A DNA stretch of 64,000 nucleotides, taken from the NCBI GenBank assembly GCA_019415525.1, contig DXZA01000067.1, positions 186,001 through 250,000 on the forward strand, read 5' to 3'. The DNA comes from Tyzzerella sp. GTDB taxonomy: Bacteria > Bacillota > Clostridia > Lachnospirales > Anaerotignaceae. The translations under genes and the position numbers were made by a program. The stretch's first letter is position 1, and the number at the start of each line of letters is the position of its first letter. Shown here piece by piece: positions 1 to 9,900 of the stretch. The notes under the pieces were generated by a model that saw only the letters and a list, made by a program, of their open reading frames with translations, made no database searches and was not told the DNA's origin.

Positions 1-786
1 TTCCCTACACTTGTTGCAGGTGTTCCACCAGATTATTTTTCAGCAACAGGACAGCTTTGGGGAAATCCTTTATATAAATGGAGTGAGCATAAAAATAGTA
101 AATATAGATGGTGGATAGATAGAATAAAATCTGTACTTTCTATGGTTGATATTGTAAGAATAGACCATTTTAGAGGATTTGAAAGTTTTTGGCAAATTCC
201 TTTCGGAGAAGAAACAGCTATTAATGGAAAATGGACAAAAGGCCCAGGAGCTGACCTTTTCAATGCAATAAAAAAAGAACTTGGAACTCTTCCTATAATT
301 GCAGAAGACCTTGGTATTATAACTGATGAAGTTAATGAACTTAGAGATAAACTTCAATTTCCTGGAATGAAAGTATTGCAGTTTGCTTTTGATGACTCAG
401 AAAATAACGATTATCTTCCACATAATTATGACAAAAATTGTGTTGCATATACAGGAACTCATGATAACGATACAACTCTTGGCTGGTATAGAAATACAAA
501 TGAAAATGAAAAAGATAAATTAAGAAGATATCTAAACGTAAGTGGAGAAAATGTTTCTTGGGACCTTATAAGACTTGCTATGTCATCAACTGCTGTATTC
601 TCAATATTCCCTCTTCAAGATGTTATGAAACTTGATGAAAGTGCAAGAATGAACACACCTTCTGTTGCTGGTGGAAATTGGCAATGGAGATATACTGATG
701 ATATGTTAAAAGAAGAATATGCAAATGGTCTTATGTACTTAACAAAACTTTTTGCAAGAAAAACAACAGTAAAAGAAACTAAATAA
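1..786 (+). CDS. malQ: 4-alpha-glucanotransferase (amylomaltase), C-terminal part
   Basis: GH77 disproportionating enzyme that moves glucan chains between maltodextrins during maltose/glycogen use in the cytoplasm. The reading frame is open from base 1, so the N-terminal half lies outside the window. Visible GH77 signatures are VAGVPPDYFSATGQLWGNP, the nucleophile region RIDHFRGF (about residues 54-61 of the fragment), the acid/base region IIAEDLG and the third catalytic aspartate in YTGTHDND. The C-terminal end NWQWRYT is also typical of the family. The gene converges on pncB and shares a bidirectional terminator with it. Identity is certain from the motifs; only the start is missing. Confidence 0.97.
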   Translation, partial: FPTLVAGVPPDYFSATGQLWGNPLYKWSEHKNSKYRWWIDRIKSVLSMVDIVRIDHFRGFESFWQIPFGEETAINGKWTKGPGADLFNAIKKELGTLPIIAEDLGIITDEVNELRDKLQFPGMKVLQFAFDDSENNDYLPHNYDKNCVAYTGTHDNDTTLGWYRNTNENEKDKLRRYLNVSGENVSWDLIRLAMSSTAVFSIFPLQDVMKLDESARMNTPSVAGGNWQWRYTDDMLKEEYANGLMYLTKLFARKTTVKETK

Positions 787-790
787 TAAA

Positions 791-823
791 AAAGATGTAA
801 AAGCAAAATGCTTTTACATCTTT
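791..823. terminator. Bidirectional terminator between malQ and pncB
   Basis: A perfect 15-bp inverted repeat (791-805 with 809-823) with a 3-base loop, A-rich on the left and T-rich on the right. It can end transcription from both convergent genes. Confidence 0.9.
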
Positions 824-826
824 TTT

Positions 827-2278
827 TTATTTACTAAGTTCTTCTATAAGTTCATGTTTTAAATTATAAAGCTTTTCTGAAAGGTCAACCGGTACTATAT
901 GAGGATTTTTAAGACGTCTATGCTCGTCCCAAAGTGTATCAAGTTCTTTATCACAATATTTTTTAATATCCATTGTTTTTGGTGATTCATACACACATTC
1001 ACCATTTTTAAATATTGGAACAAGAAGTTCTCTTATATAATATTCTCCAGGTTTAAGAGTCATTTTTTTCCATTTAGCACTTGAATCAAAAAGTTTTAAT
1101 GGTTTTGTTGTATCTATTGTTTCATCTTCAAGTGTTATAAGGTCTGCTTTTATCTTATTTGTATTTTTATCATATATACGGAATATTTTTTTAATACCAG
1201 GGTTTGTAACTTTTTCAGTATTATTTGAAAGTTTAATTTTAGGTACAAATTCACCTTTCTCATTTGTTTCTGCTGCAAGTTTATAAACTCCTCCAAAGGC
1301 AGGACAATCATCGCTTGTTATAAGTTTTGTACCAACTCCCCAAAGATGTATTTGTGCATTCTGTAATTTAAGGCTAGCAATAAGATTTTCATCAAGGTCA
1401 CTTGATGCACTTATAACAGCATCTTTAAATCCGGCCTCATCAAGCATTATTCTTGCTTTTTTTGAAAGATATGCAAGGTCACCACTATCAAGTCTTATAC
1501 CATAATTTTTAAGTTCAATTCCTTTTTCTCTCATTTCACTAAATACTTTTATAGCATTTGGTACACCAGATTCAAGAGTGTTATATGTGTCTACAAGAAG
1601 TGTACAAGCATTAGGGAAAAGGTCTGCATATTTTCTAAATGCTGTAAGTTCATCTGGGAAACTCATTACCCAACTATGAGCATGTGTACCTTTTACAGGC
1701 ACATCAAAAAGACGACCTGTAAGAACATTACTTGTACCAACACAACCACCGATTACGGCTGCTCTTGCTCCATATGTTCCGGCATCAGGTCCTTGTGCTC
1801 TTCTAAGTCCAAATTCAAGTACAGGGTCACCTTCTGCTGCCCATACAACCCTTGCTGCCTTTGTTGCTATAAGACTTTGATGATTTATTATATTTAAAAG
1901 AGCTGTTTCTATAAGCTGTGCTTCCATTATAGGTGCTGTTATACGCATAAGAGGTTCATGAGGAAATACAACTGTTCCTTCAGGTATTGCATATATATCA
2001 CCGGAAAATTTAAAATTTTCAAGATATTTTATAAAATCCTCATTGAATGTATTAAGACTTTTAAGATATTCTATATCTTCTTTTGAAAAGCGAAGATTTT
2101 TTATATAATCAATAGCTTGTTCAAGTCCTGCACATATTGCAAATCCATTTCCACTTGGATTTCTACGATAAAAAAGGTCAAAAACAACTGTTTTATTTGT
2201 AAGTCCTGTTGCTTGATAACCTTGCATCATTGTAAGTTCATAAAAGTCTGTAAGCAAAGACATTTCATTAAAATTCAT
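827..2278 (-). CDS. pncB: Nicotinate phosphoribosyltransferase
   Basis: Converts nicotinate and PRPP to nicotinate mononucleotide, the entry step of NAD salvage (Preiss-Handler pathway). The 483-residue length is usual for the long bacterial NAPRTase. The N-terminus LLTDFYELTMMQGY is the family signature. The core holds FGLRRAQGPDAG and the GTHAHSWVMSFPDE segment, which contains the histidine phosphorylated during ATP-coupled catalysis. The ATG is preceded by a GAAAGGA-type ribosome site. It is a single-gene unit, divergent from ileS, with its own promoter at 2345-2373. Confidence 0.96.
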   Translation of the reverse strand: MNFNEMSLLTDFYELTMMQGYQATGLTNKTVVFDLFYRRNPSGNGFAICAGLEQAIDYIKNLRFSKEDIEYLKSLNTFNEDFIKYLENFKFSGDIYAIPEGTVVFPHEPLMRITAPIMEAQLIETALLNIINHQSLIATKAARVVWAAEGDPVLEFGLRRAQGPDAGTYGARAAVIGGCVGTSNVLTGRLFDVPVKGTHAHSWVMSFPDELTAFRKYADLFPNACTLLVDTYNTLESGVPNAIKVFSEMREKGIELKNYGIRLDSGDLAYLSKKARIMLDEAGFKDAVISASSDLDENLIASLKLQNAQIHLWGVGTKLITSDDCPAFGGVYKLAAETNEKGEFVPKIKLSNNTEKVTNPGIKKIFRIYDKNTNKIKADLITLEDETIDTTKPLKLFDSSAKWKKMTLKPGEYYIRELLVPIFKNGECVYESPKTMDIKKYCDKELDTLWDEHRRLKNPHIVPVDLSEKLYNLKHELIEELSK

Positions 2279-2344
2279 TTGATACGCTTCCTTTCATAAC
2301 GAGATGTTTAAAAATATTCCGTCATAATCTGAGTAATTAGTGAT

Positions 2345-2373
2345 ATTATACACAATAATAGTCTTAAATTCAA
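2345..2373 (-). promoter_or_regulatory. Sigma-A-type promoter of pncB
   Basis: On the minus strand, TTGAAT (2368-2373), a 17-base spacer and a perfect TATAAT (2345-2350), about 70 bases before the pncB start. Confidence 0.7.
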
Positions 2374-2392
2374 TTTAATTTTATAAAAGTTC

Positions 2393-2421
2393 TTTACAAA
2401 ACATAAGGTGTATTGTATAAT
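2393..2421 (+). promoter_or_regulatory. Sigma-A-type promoter of the ileS leader
   Basis: TTTACA (2393-2398), a 17-base spacer and TATAAT (2416-2421). It lies just upstream of the T-box leader, back to back with the pncB promoter. Confidence 0.8.
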
Positions 2422-2429
2422 ACCACCGT

Positions 2430-2710
2430 ATTGGTATGATTTTTATTTGAATACAGATATAGATAAACACAGTGATGGGGACAGTAGTCTTTTATTGAAA
2501 ACCTTAGCGAATCGGAGATGGTGAAAGCCCGATGTGATTAGATTTTTGACGAAAATCACCCCTTAGTGGCATAGTGAAAAGTTATTTTACCTAGTAACTT
2601 ATGACGGATATCCACCGTTAAAGGGAATTTTTGAGAGGCTATTTTTATATAGCAATTCAGGTGGTAACGCGGTAACCTTCGTCCTGTTATTTGGGAACGA
2701 AGGTTTTTTT
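2430..2710 (+). promoter_or_regulatory. T-box riboswitch leader of ileS (tRNA-Ile responsive)
   Basis: The antiterminator element GGTGGTAACGCGG (2661-2672), a close variant of the T-box consensus, overlaps a terminator stem ACCTTCGT/ACGAAGGT followed by T7 (2675-2710). Upstream lies a Stem I-like region with GGTGAAAGCCC. In it GAAA-ATC offers an Ile codon (2555-2557) in the expected specifier position. Uncharged tRNA-Ile should pair with the specifier and the TGGTA bulge, block termination and switch on ileS. The specifier assignment is by eye; the T-box and terminator are clear. Confidence 0.93.
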
Positions 2711-2767
2711 ATTTTTATCTGTATTAAACACACACATATCTTTTAAATTTATTTAGGAGGAAAAACT

Positions 2768-5700
2768 ATGTATAATAAGGTTTCAACAAATCTTGAGTTC
2801 GTAGATAGAGAACTTGAGATAATGAAATTTTGGAAAGAAAACAAAATTGCTGACAAATGTATAGAAATAAGAGAAGGTCGCCCACAGTTTACATTCTATG
2901 ACGGACCTCCAACTGCTAACGGTAAACCACATATAGGACATATTATAACAAGAGCTGTTAAAGATATTATTCCACGTTACAAAACAATGAAAGGCTATGA
3001 AGTATTCAGAAAAGCTGGTTGGGATACACATGGTCTTCCTGTTGAACTTGAAGTTGAAAAAATGCTTGGAATAAGTGGAAAACCACAGATTGAAGATTAT
3101 GGTGTTGAACCTTTCATACAGAAATGTAAAGAAAGCGTTTGGAAATATGAAACAGAATGGCGTGAAATGAGTGATCGTGTTGGTTACTGGGCTGATATGG
3201 ACCACCCATATGTAACATATCATAATGATTATATAGAATCTGTATGGTGGGCTTTAAGACAGATTTGGGACAAAGGACTTATTTATAAAGGTCATAAAAT
3301 TGTTCCTTACTGCCCACGTTGTGGAACTGCTCTTTCAAGCCACGAAGTTGCACAGGGTTATAAAGATGTAAAAGAAACTTCAGCTATTGCAAAATTTGCT
3401 GTAAGAGGTGAAGAAAACACATACATTCTTGCTTGGACAACAACACCTTGGACACTTCCTTCAAACGTTGGTCTTTGTATGAACCCTAACGAAACATACG
3501 TAAAAGTTAAAACAGGTGATGAGTATTATATACTTGCAGAAGCACTTGTAAAATCAGTTCTTGGTGAAGAAGCTGAATATGAAGTTGTTGAAAGCAAAAA
3601 AGGTGATGATTTCAAAGGTATCCGTTATATACCATTATTTGATTTCGTTGCTGATGATGATAACGCATTTAAAGTTGTTACAGATAACTATGTAACACTT
3701 ACAGATGGTACAGGTGTTGTTCATATTGCTCCTGCATTTGGTGAAGATGACGCTCGTGTTGGTCGTGCAAATGGTCTTCCATTCCGTCAGTATGTTGACC
3801 CACAGGGTAATTTTACAAAAGAAGTTACTCCTTGGGTTGGAACATTCGTTAAAGATGGTGACAAATTTGTTCTTGAATATTTAAAAGAAAGAGGAACACT
3901 TTTCGCTGCTTTACCATTTGAACATAGCTATCCTTTCTGTTGGAGATGTGATACACCACTTATCTACTATGCGAGAGATACTTGGTTTATTGAAATGACA
4001 AAAGTTCGTGATAGACTTGTTGCTAATAACAGAACTGTAAACTGGCTTCCAGATAATATTAAAGAAGGTCGTTTTGGAAACTTCCTTGAAAATGTTATTG
4101 ACTGGGGTCTTTCAAGAGAAAGATACTGGGGAACTCCACTTCCAATTTGGGAATGTGAATGTGGTCACAGACATTTAATCGGTAGTGTTGAAGAACTTAA
4201 ATCAATGAGTGACGATTGTCCAGAAGATATTGAACTTCACAAACCATTTATAGATAATGTTCACATTAAGTGTCCAGAATGTGGAAAACAGATGACAAGA
4301 GTAACAGAAGTTATTGACTGTTGGTTTGACTCAGGAAGTATGCCTTTTGCTCAGCATCATTATCCATTTGAAAACAAAGAGCTTTTTGAGAAAAACTATC
4401 CAGCACAGTTTATAAGTGAAGCTGTTGACCAAACAAGAGGTTGGTTCTATACTCTTATGGCTATATCAACACTTATATTTGATAAAGCTCCATTCCAGAA
4501 TTGTATCGTTATGGGACATGTTCAGGATAAGAATGGTCAGAAAATGAGTAAACACAAAGGTAACGTTGTTGACCCTTGGAGTGTATTAAACAAACAAGGT
4601 GCAGACGCTGTTAGATGGTATTTCTATACAAATTCAGCTCCTTGGCTTCCAAGCCGTTTCTATGATGAAGCTGTTAGTGAAGGACAGAGAAAATTCATGG
4701 GTACATTATGGAACACATATGCTTTCTATGTACTTTATGCTAATATAGATAATTTCAATCCTAAGGATTATACACTTGATTATGAAAAACTTGCTCCTAT
4801 GGATAAATGGGTTCTTTCAAAACTTCAGACACTTATTAAAACAGTTGATGAAGGTCTTGAAAACTACAAAATTACAGAACCTGCAAGAGCTATTCAGGAA
4901 TTTGTTGATGAGCTTTCAAATTGGTATGTAAGAAGAAGCCGTGAACGTTTCTGGGGTAAAGATATGCCACAGGATAAAGTTAATGCATATATGACACTTT
5001 ATACTGTTCTTGAAACAGTTATAAAAATTTCTGCTCCATTTACACCATTTATGGCAGAAGAAATTTACAGAAACCTTGTATTAAATTCATACAGTGACGC
5101 TCCAGAAAGTGTTCACCTCTGTGATTTCCCTGTTGTAAAAGAAGAATGGATTGATAAAGAACTTGAAGAAAACATGGACGAAGTTCTTAATATCGTTATT
5201 CTTGGACGTGCAGGAAGAAATGCTGCAAACATTAAAAATAGACAGCCTATGGGACAGATGTTTGTAAAAGCTCCAAAAGTTCTTCCAGAAATGTTTACAG
5301 ATATTGTATCTGAAGAACTTAATGTTAAAGAAGTAATATTCTCTGATGATGTTGCTAACTTTACAACATACAAATTCAAACCACAGCTTAGAACATTAGG
5401 ACCAAAATATGGTAAACTTGTTCCAAAAATTGGTGCTTATCTTGCTGATGTTGATGGTACTGCTGTTATGAATGAACTTAAAGCAAACGGTGTTGTTAAA
5501 TTCAATATTGAAGGTACAGACGTTGAGCTTGCTGAAAGTGACCTTTTAATTGAAACAGCTGAAAAAGGCGGATTTGTAACAGAAGAAGGTAATGGAATAA
5601 CAGTTGTTATTGATACAAACCTTACACCAGAACTTATTGAAGAAGGTTTTGTACGTGAAATTGTAAGTAAAATACAGACAATGCGTAAAGAAGCTGACTT

Positions 5701-5890
5701 TGAAGTTATGGATAGAATAAAAGTTGGTTTTGTTGGTAGCGATGTAGTTAAAGGTGTTATCGAAAGAAATGCCGAAGAAATCAAGACAGATGTTCTTGCT
5801 GATGAAGTTGTTGAAGGAGAATTCCAAGGCTTTGCTAAAGAATGGAATATCAATGGCGAAAAAGTAAACATTATTGTTGCTAAAAACTAA
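2768..5890 (+). CDS. ileS: Isoleucyl-tRNA synthetase, long (type 2-like) form
   Basis: Class I synthetase that charges tRNA-Ile with isoleucine. The HIGH signature is PHIGH in FYDGPPTANGKPHIGHI and the KMSKS loop is KMSKHKGNVVDPW. The stretch GWDTHGLPVELEVEKMLG and the 1040-residue length fit the second bacterial IleRS clade rather than the ~920-residue common form with its C-terminal zinc finger. Cys pairs in CPRCG, CWRCD and CPECG suggest zinc binding inside the inserted domains. CP1, the editing domain, lies between the two nucleotide-binding halves. The ATG follows AGGAGG at 7 bases. It is controlled by the T-box leader and ends at a strong terminator. Confidence 0.97.
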   Translation: MYNKVSTNLEFVDRELEIMKFWKENKIADKCIEIREGRPQFTFYDGPPTANGKPHIGHIITRAVKDIIPRYKTMKGYEVFRKAGWDTHGLPVELEVEKMLGISGKPQIEDYGVEPFIQKCKESVWKYETEWREMSDRVGYWADMDHPYVTYHNDYIESVWWALRQIWDKGLIYKGHKIVPYCPRCGTALSSHEVAQGYKDVKETSAIAKFAVRGEENTYILAWTTTPWTLPSNVGLCMNPNETYVKVKTGDEYYILAEALVKSVLGEEAEYEVVESKKGDDFKGIRYIPLFDFVADDDNAFKVVTDNYVTLTDGTGVVHIAPAFGEDDARVGRANGLPFRQYVDPQGNFTKEVTPWVGTFVKDGDKFVLEYLKERGTLFAALPFEHSYPFCWRCDTPLIYYARDTWFIEMTKVRDRLVANNRTVNWLPDNIKEGRFGNFLENVIDWGLSRERYWGTPLPIWECECGHRHLIGSVEELKSMSDDCPEDIELHKPFIDNVHIKCPECGKQMTRVTEVIDCWFDSGSMPFAQHHYPFENKELFEKNYPAQFISEAVDQTRGWFYTLMAISTLIFDKAPFQNCIVMGHVQDKNGQKMSKHKGNVVDPWSVLNKQGADAVRWYFYTNSAPWLPSRFYDEAVSEGQRKFMGTLWNTYAFYVLYANIDNFNPKDYTLDYEKLAPMDKWVLSKLQTLIKTVDEGLENYKITEPARAIQEFVDELSNWYVRRSRERFWGKDMPQDKVNAYMTLYTVLETVIKISAPFTPFMAEEIYRNLVLNSYSDAPESVHLCDFPVVKEEWIDKELEENMDEVLNIVILGRAGRNAANIKNRQPMGQMFVKAPKVLPEMFTDIVSEELNVKEVIFSDDVANFTTYKFKPQLRTLGPKYGKLVPKIGAYLADVDGTAVMNELKANGVVKFNIEGTDVELAESDLLIETAEKGGFVTEEGNGITVVIDTNLTPELIEEGFVREIVSKIQTMRKEADFEVMDRIKVGFVGSDVVKGVIERNAEEIKTDVLADEVVEGEFQGFAKEWNINGEKVNIIVAKN

Positions 5891-5907
5891 TAAATAATTA
5901 TAATAAA

Positions 5908-5947
5908 ATGACCTGTTATCTAAAATAGATAACAGGTCATTTATTTT
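5908..5947. terminator. Terminator shared by ileS and the PrsA-like gene
   Basis: A perfect 15-bp inverted repeat (5908-5922/5926-5940) with an AAA loop and T-rich flank; the two genes converge on it. Confidence 0.9.
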
Positions 5948-5951
5948 TAAA

Positions 5952-6896
5952 CTATTTAATTTTAATACTATTAAATACTTCTTCATTCTTTTCAACATTT
6001 ACATTTTCAGACCATTTTTGATACTCTTTATTAAAAAGTTCTTGTTTAGTATTTTGTGTATATATACTTTTTGCTATTTCTTTAACTTCATCTTCAGATG
6101 TATCGGAAATATTTTCAACTTTAATTATATAATATCCTCCATCAGCTTCAAGTATACTTGTTATATTACCAACGTCAATATCAAATTCAAGTCCAAAAAA
6201 GCTTTCAAGAGTACCTTTATAAGATGTTTGTGCTTCATTTTCAACACCCTCTTGTTCTTCATACTCATCAAAAAGTGTATCAAAATCAGTTCCTTCATTA
6301 TATTTATTAACAATTTCTTCTGCTTTTGAATAATCTGTTACAAATATACTTTTAACAGTATATTCTTTATAGTAATCCATAAAGTCAGCTTTTTGTGTTT
6401 CATAATATGCATTAAAATCAGCTTCACTGGCTTCAAAATCTGCTGTAACTTTTTCATATACCTTACTATAAAGCATTTGGTCATTCATCACATTTTCAAC
6501 ATCAGAAAGAGTTATACCCATTTCTTCAGCATATGTTCCAAGGCTGTCAAAAGTAGTTTTTGCTTGAGTTTTAGCTTGTTCCTTTTCATCATCTGTTAAA
6601 GAAACTTGAAACTCTGCTGCTTTACTAGCAGATATTTTAACAAGTTCAATAGCATTAACTGCACTGTTTTTAGCAACATCTTCTGCTGTCATACCTTCAA
6701 AATCTGTTTCCCAAATATCCGTTCCGCCAACTGATTCAAAATTAGCTCTTGCCTCATTAAGATAAACCATAAATTCACCTTTTGATATTTGTTCATCATT
6801 AATTTTAAGAACATATTCCGTATCTTTGGAGCTACACCCTGTTACCATAATTAATGCTGATAGCATACATATGGCTGTTTTCAAAAATTTTCTCAT
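5952..6896 (-). CDS. PrsA/SurA-like foldase lipoprotein (parvulin-type)
   Basis: Predicted extracytoplasmic peptidyl-prolyl isomerase/chaperone that helps secreted proteins fold. It has a lipoprotein signal with lipobox VTGC; the lipidated Cys is residue 21 from the chosen start. A SurA-type helical N-domain follows (EFMVYLNEARANFE). A weak parvulin-like segment in the middle runs from roughly YTVKSIFVTDYSKAEEIV to GGYYIIKVENI. An upstream in-frame GTG (6903-6905) would add three residues, but the ATG at 6894-6896 has GTGGGTG at suitable spacing and gives a typical MRKFLK signal. The parvulin core is divergent, so chaperone activity without isomerase activity is possible. Monocistronic. Confidence 0.8.
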   Translation of the reverse strand: MRKFLKTAICMLSALIMVTGCSSKDTEYVLKINDEQISKGEFMVYLNEARANFESVGGTDIWETDFEGMTAEDVAKNSAVNAIELVKISASKAAEFQVSLTDDEKEQAKTQAKTTFDSLGTYAEEMGITLSDVENVMNDQMLYSKVYEKVTADFEASEADFNAYYETQKADFMDYYKEYTVKSIFVTDYSKAEEIVNKYNEGTDFDTLFDEYEEQEGVENEAQTSYKGTLESFFGLEFDIDVGNITSILEADGGYYIIKVENISDTSEDEVKEIAKSIYTQNTKQELFNKEYQKWSENVNVEKNEEVFNSIKIK

Positions 6897-6974
6897 TATA
6901 TACACCCACTTCTAAAAATAAACTTCTGTATTAGTTAATCTATTATACACTAAAACAAATTAGATTAAAATATA

Positions 6975-9900
6975 TTACAGTTCCTGTAACATATTCTTAA
7001 TATAAGTTATAGGTGTAATTTTATCTTTTGTATTCATTTTTATTGTAAGACATGGATTTGCTCCAGAAGTAAAAAGATATCTGTTTTTATTTTCAGAAAT
7101 AAGTTTTGTAAGTTTAGTTGGGTCAATTTTTGCATCAGCTTTAAAAGATACAACAATATTAGAACCCTTTTGTACAATATTTGTTATACCAAAATTATGA
7201 GCATTAGCTTTTATAAGTACTATTTCAAGAAGTGTCTGTACAGTTTTAGGAATATCACCAAATCTGTCCTCTATTTCTTCTTGAATATCATAATAATCTT
7301 CAGTATTTGTAACAGCTGCTATTTTCTTATATATTTCAAGTCTTTGTTTTTCATCTTTAATATAAAAATCCGGAATATATGCATTAACATCAATATCAAT
7401 TCCTGTTTCAAAGTTTTCAGATACATCTTCACCTTTAAGCTTTCTTACAGCCTCATCAAGAAGCTTACAATACATATCATAACCAACACTTTCCATATGT
7501 CCATGTTGTTCTGCACCTAAAAGATTTCCTGCACCTCTAAGTTCAAGGTCACGCATAGCAACTTTAAATCCTGAACCAAACTCTGTAAACTCTCGTATTG
7601 TTTGTAAACGTTTTTCAGCAACTTCATTAAGAACTTTATCTCTTTTATACATAAGATAAGCATAAGCTATTTTATTTGAACGTCCAACACGACCTCTAAG
7701 CTGATAAAGCTGTGAAAGTCCCATATAGTCAGCGTCTTGTATTATTATTGTATTTACATTTGAAATATCAAGACCTGTTTCTATAATAGTTGTACAAACA
7801 AGAACATCAATTTCACCTTCAATAAAGTCATTCATTATTCTTTCAAGCTCTTTTTCAGTCATTTGACCGTGAGCATATGAAACAACAGCCTCAGGAACAA
7901 TATTTTGTATTTTAAGTGCTGTTTCAGCAATATTATGAACTCTGTTATTAAGATAATATACCTGTCCTCCTCTTGCAAGCTCTCTGTTAATAGCTTCCTT
8001 AACAAACTCCGGATTATCTTCTAAAACATATGTCTGAACAGGTCTTCTTTCCTGTGGTGGCTCTTCAAGAACACTCATATCTCTTATACCTGCAAGACTC
8101 ATATGAAGTGTTCTAGGTATAGGTGTAGCTGTAAGAGTAAGTACATCAACATTTTCTTTCATAGCTTTAAGTTTTTCTTTATGATTTACACCAAAACGTT
8201 GTTCCTCATCAACTATTATAAGTCCTAAATCTTTAAATTTAACATCTTTTGAAAGTATTCTATGTGTACCTATAACTATATCAGCATATCCTTTATTAAG
8301 AGCCTCAAGAGTTTCTTTTTGCTGTTTTGGAGTTCTAAAACGAGAAAGAAGCTCTACCCTTACAGGATAATCAGCCATTCTTGAACAAAATGTATTATAA
8401 TGCTGTTGTGCAAGTATTGTTGTAGGTACAAGATATGCAACTTGTTTTCCATCTTGAACAGCTTTAAAAGCAGCACGTATGGCAACTTCAGTTTTTCCAT
8501 AACCAACGTCACCGCAAATGAGCCTATCCATTACTCCTCTACCTTCCATATCTCTTTTAACATCTTCAATAGCAGAAAGTTGGTCATCTGTTTCATCATA
8601 TGGGAATGATTCTTCAAATTCTCTTTGCCACATATTATCTTCAGAATACTGGAAACCTTTTGCAGCCTGTCTTTTTGCATAAAGCATTACTAAATCCTCA
8701 GCAAGAACTTTTACAGCAGAACGAACTTTATTTTTTGCCTTTGTCCATTCCTGACTTCCAAGTTTGTTAAGTTTAGGAGAAGCCCCACCATTTCCTATAT
8801 ATTTTTGAATAAGTTCCATCTGATTTACAGGTACAAAAAGACTTCCACCATCAGAATATGAAACTTTCATATAATCTTTACTTATTCCATCAACAACTAT
8901 TTTTTCAAGTCCTCTGTAAACACCTATACCATGTGTTTCATGAACAACATAATCCCCTACTTTAAGGTCTGTAAAACTTTCAATAGGTGAACCTTTTTTA
9001 TGTTTCTTTTTAGACTTTTTCTTTTGTATTTCGCCAAAAAGCTCACTTTCAGAAAAAACAGCAAATTTTATTTCAGGATACTCAAATCCCTTACTAAATT
9101 TACCTTTCATTACAGCAATATTACCATTTGGAATTTCATTATCATTATTTTCCATATAGTAACTTTCAATATCTCTTTCGCCTATTTCCCTAACAAATCT
9201 TTCACATCTGGTCTGTGCTCCTGCAAGTATTAATACACTATATCCATTATTTTTAAGATATGAAAGTTCATCACAAAAAAGGTCTATTCTTTGACTAAAT
9301 GAAGAAGAATTTTTTCCTGCTATTTCAATTATATCTTTTAATTTAAAATCCTTTATATTTACAGTAACAGATGTAAAAAGAACTTCTGTTTTTTTCTCAG
9401 AGGCTCTTAATATATCATTATAATCAAAAACCATTTTACTTTGTTCTGGAAGAAGATAGCCTTTTTCTATACGGCTTTTAATACTTTCACTATATTCCAT
9501 ATAAACATTTTTTGTATGCTCAGCTATCCTTTGAGGTTCATCATAATAAATCACTGTATCATCAGGCATATAATCAATAAGACTTTCTGTCTTATCATAA
9601 AAATATTGTATATAACTTATAGCACCACCATATGATTTATCTTCTGAAAATCTTTCAATATCTTCATTTATATATTCAAGAAGTCTTTCTGCTTCATCAT
9701 TAAGACCTTTTTTAGCATATTTCTCAGTACAACTTTTAAGTTCTGATTTTATTTTTAAAAGAGCATTAGAAAGTTCTTCTTTTCCATAAACCATTTCTCT
9801 TACAGGGAATATTTTTGTTTCACTAATTTTTTCAATAGACCTTTGAGAATCTGCGTCCATAAGCCTTATACTATCTATTTCATCGTCCCAAAGCTCAATT

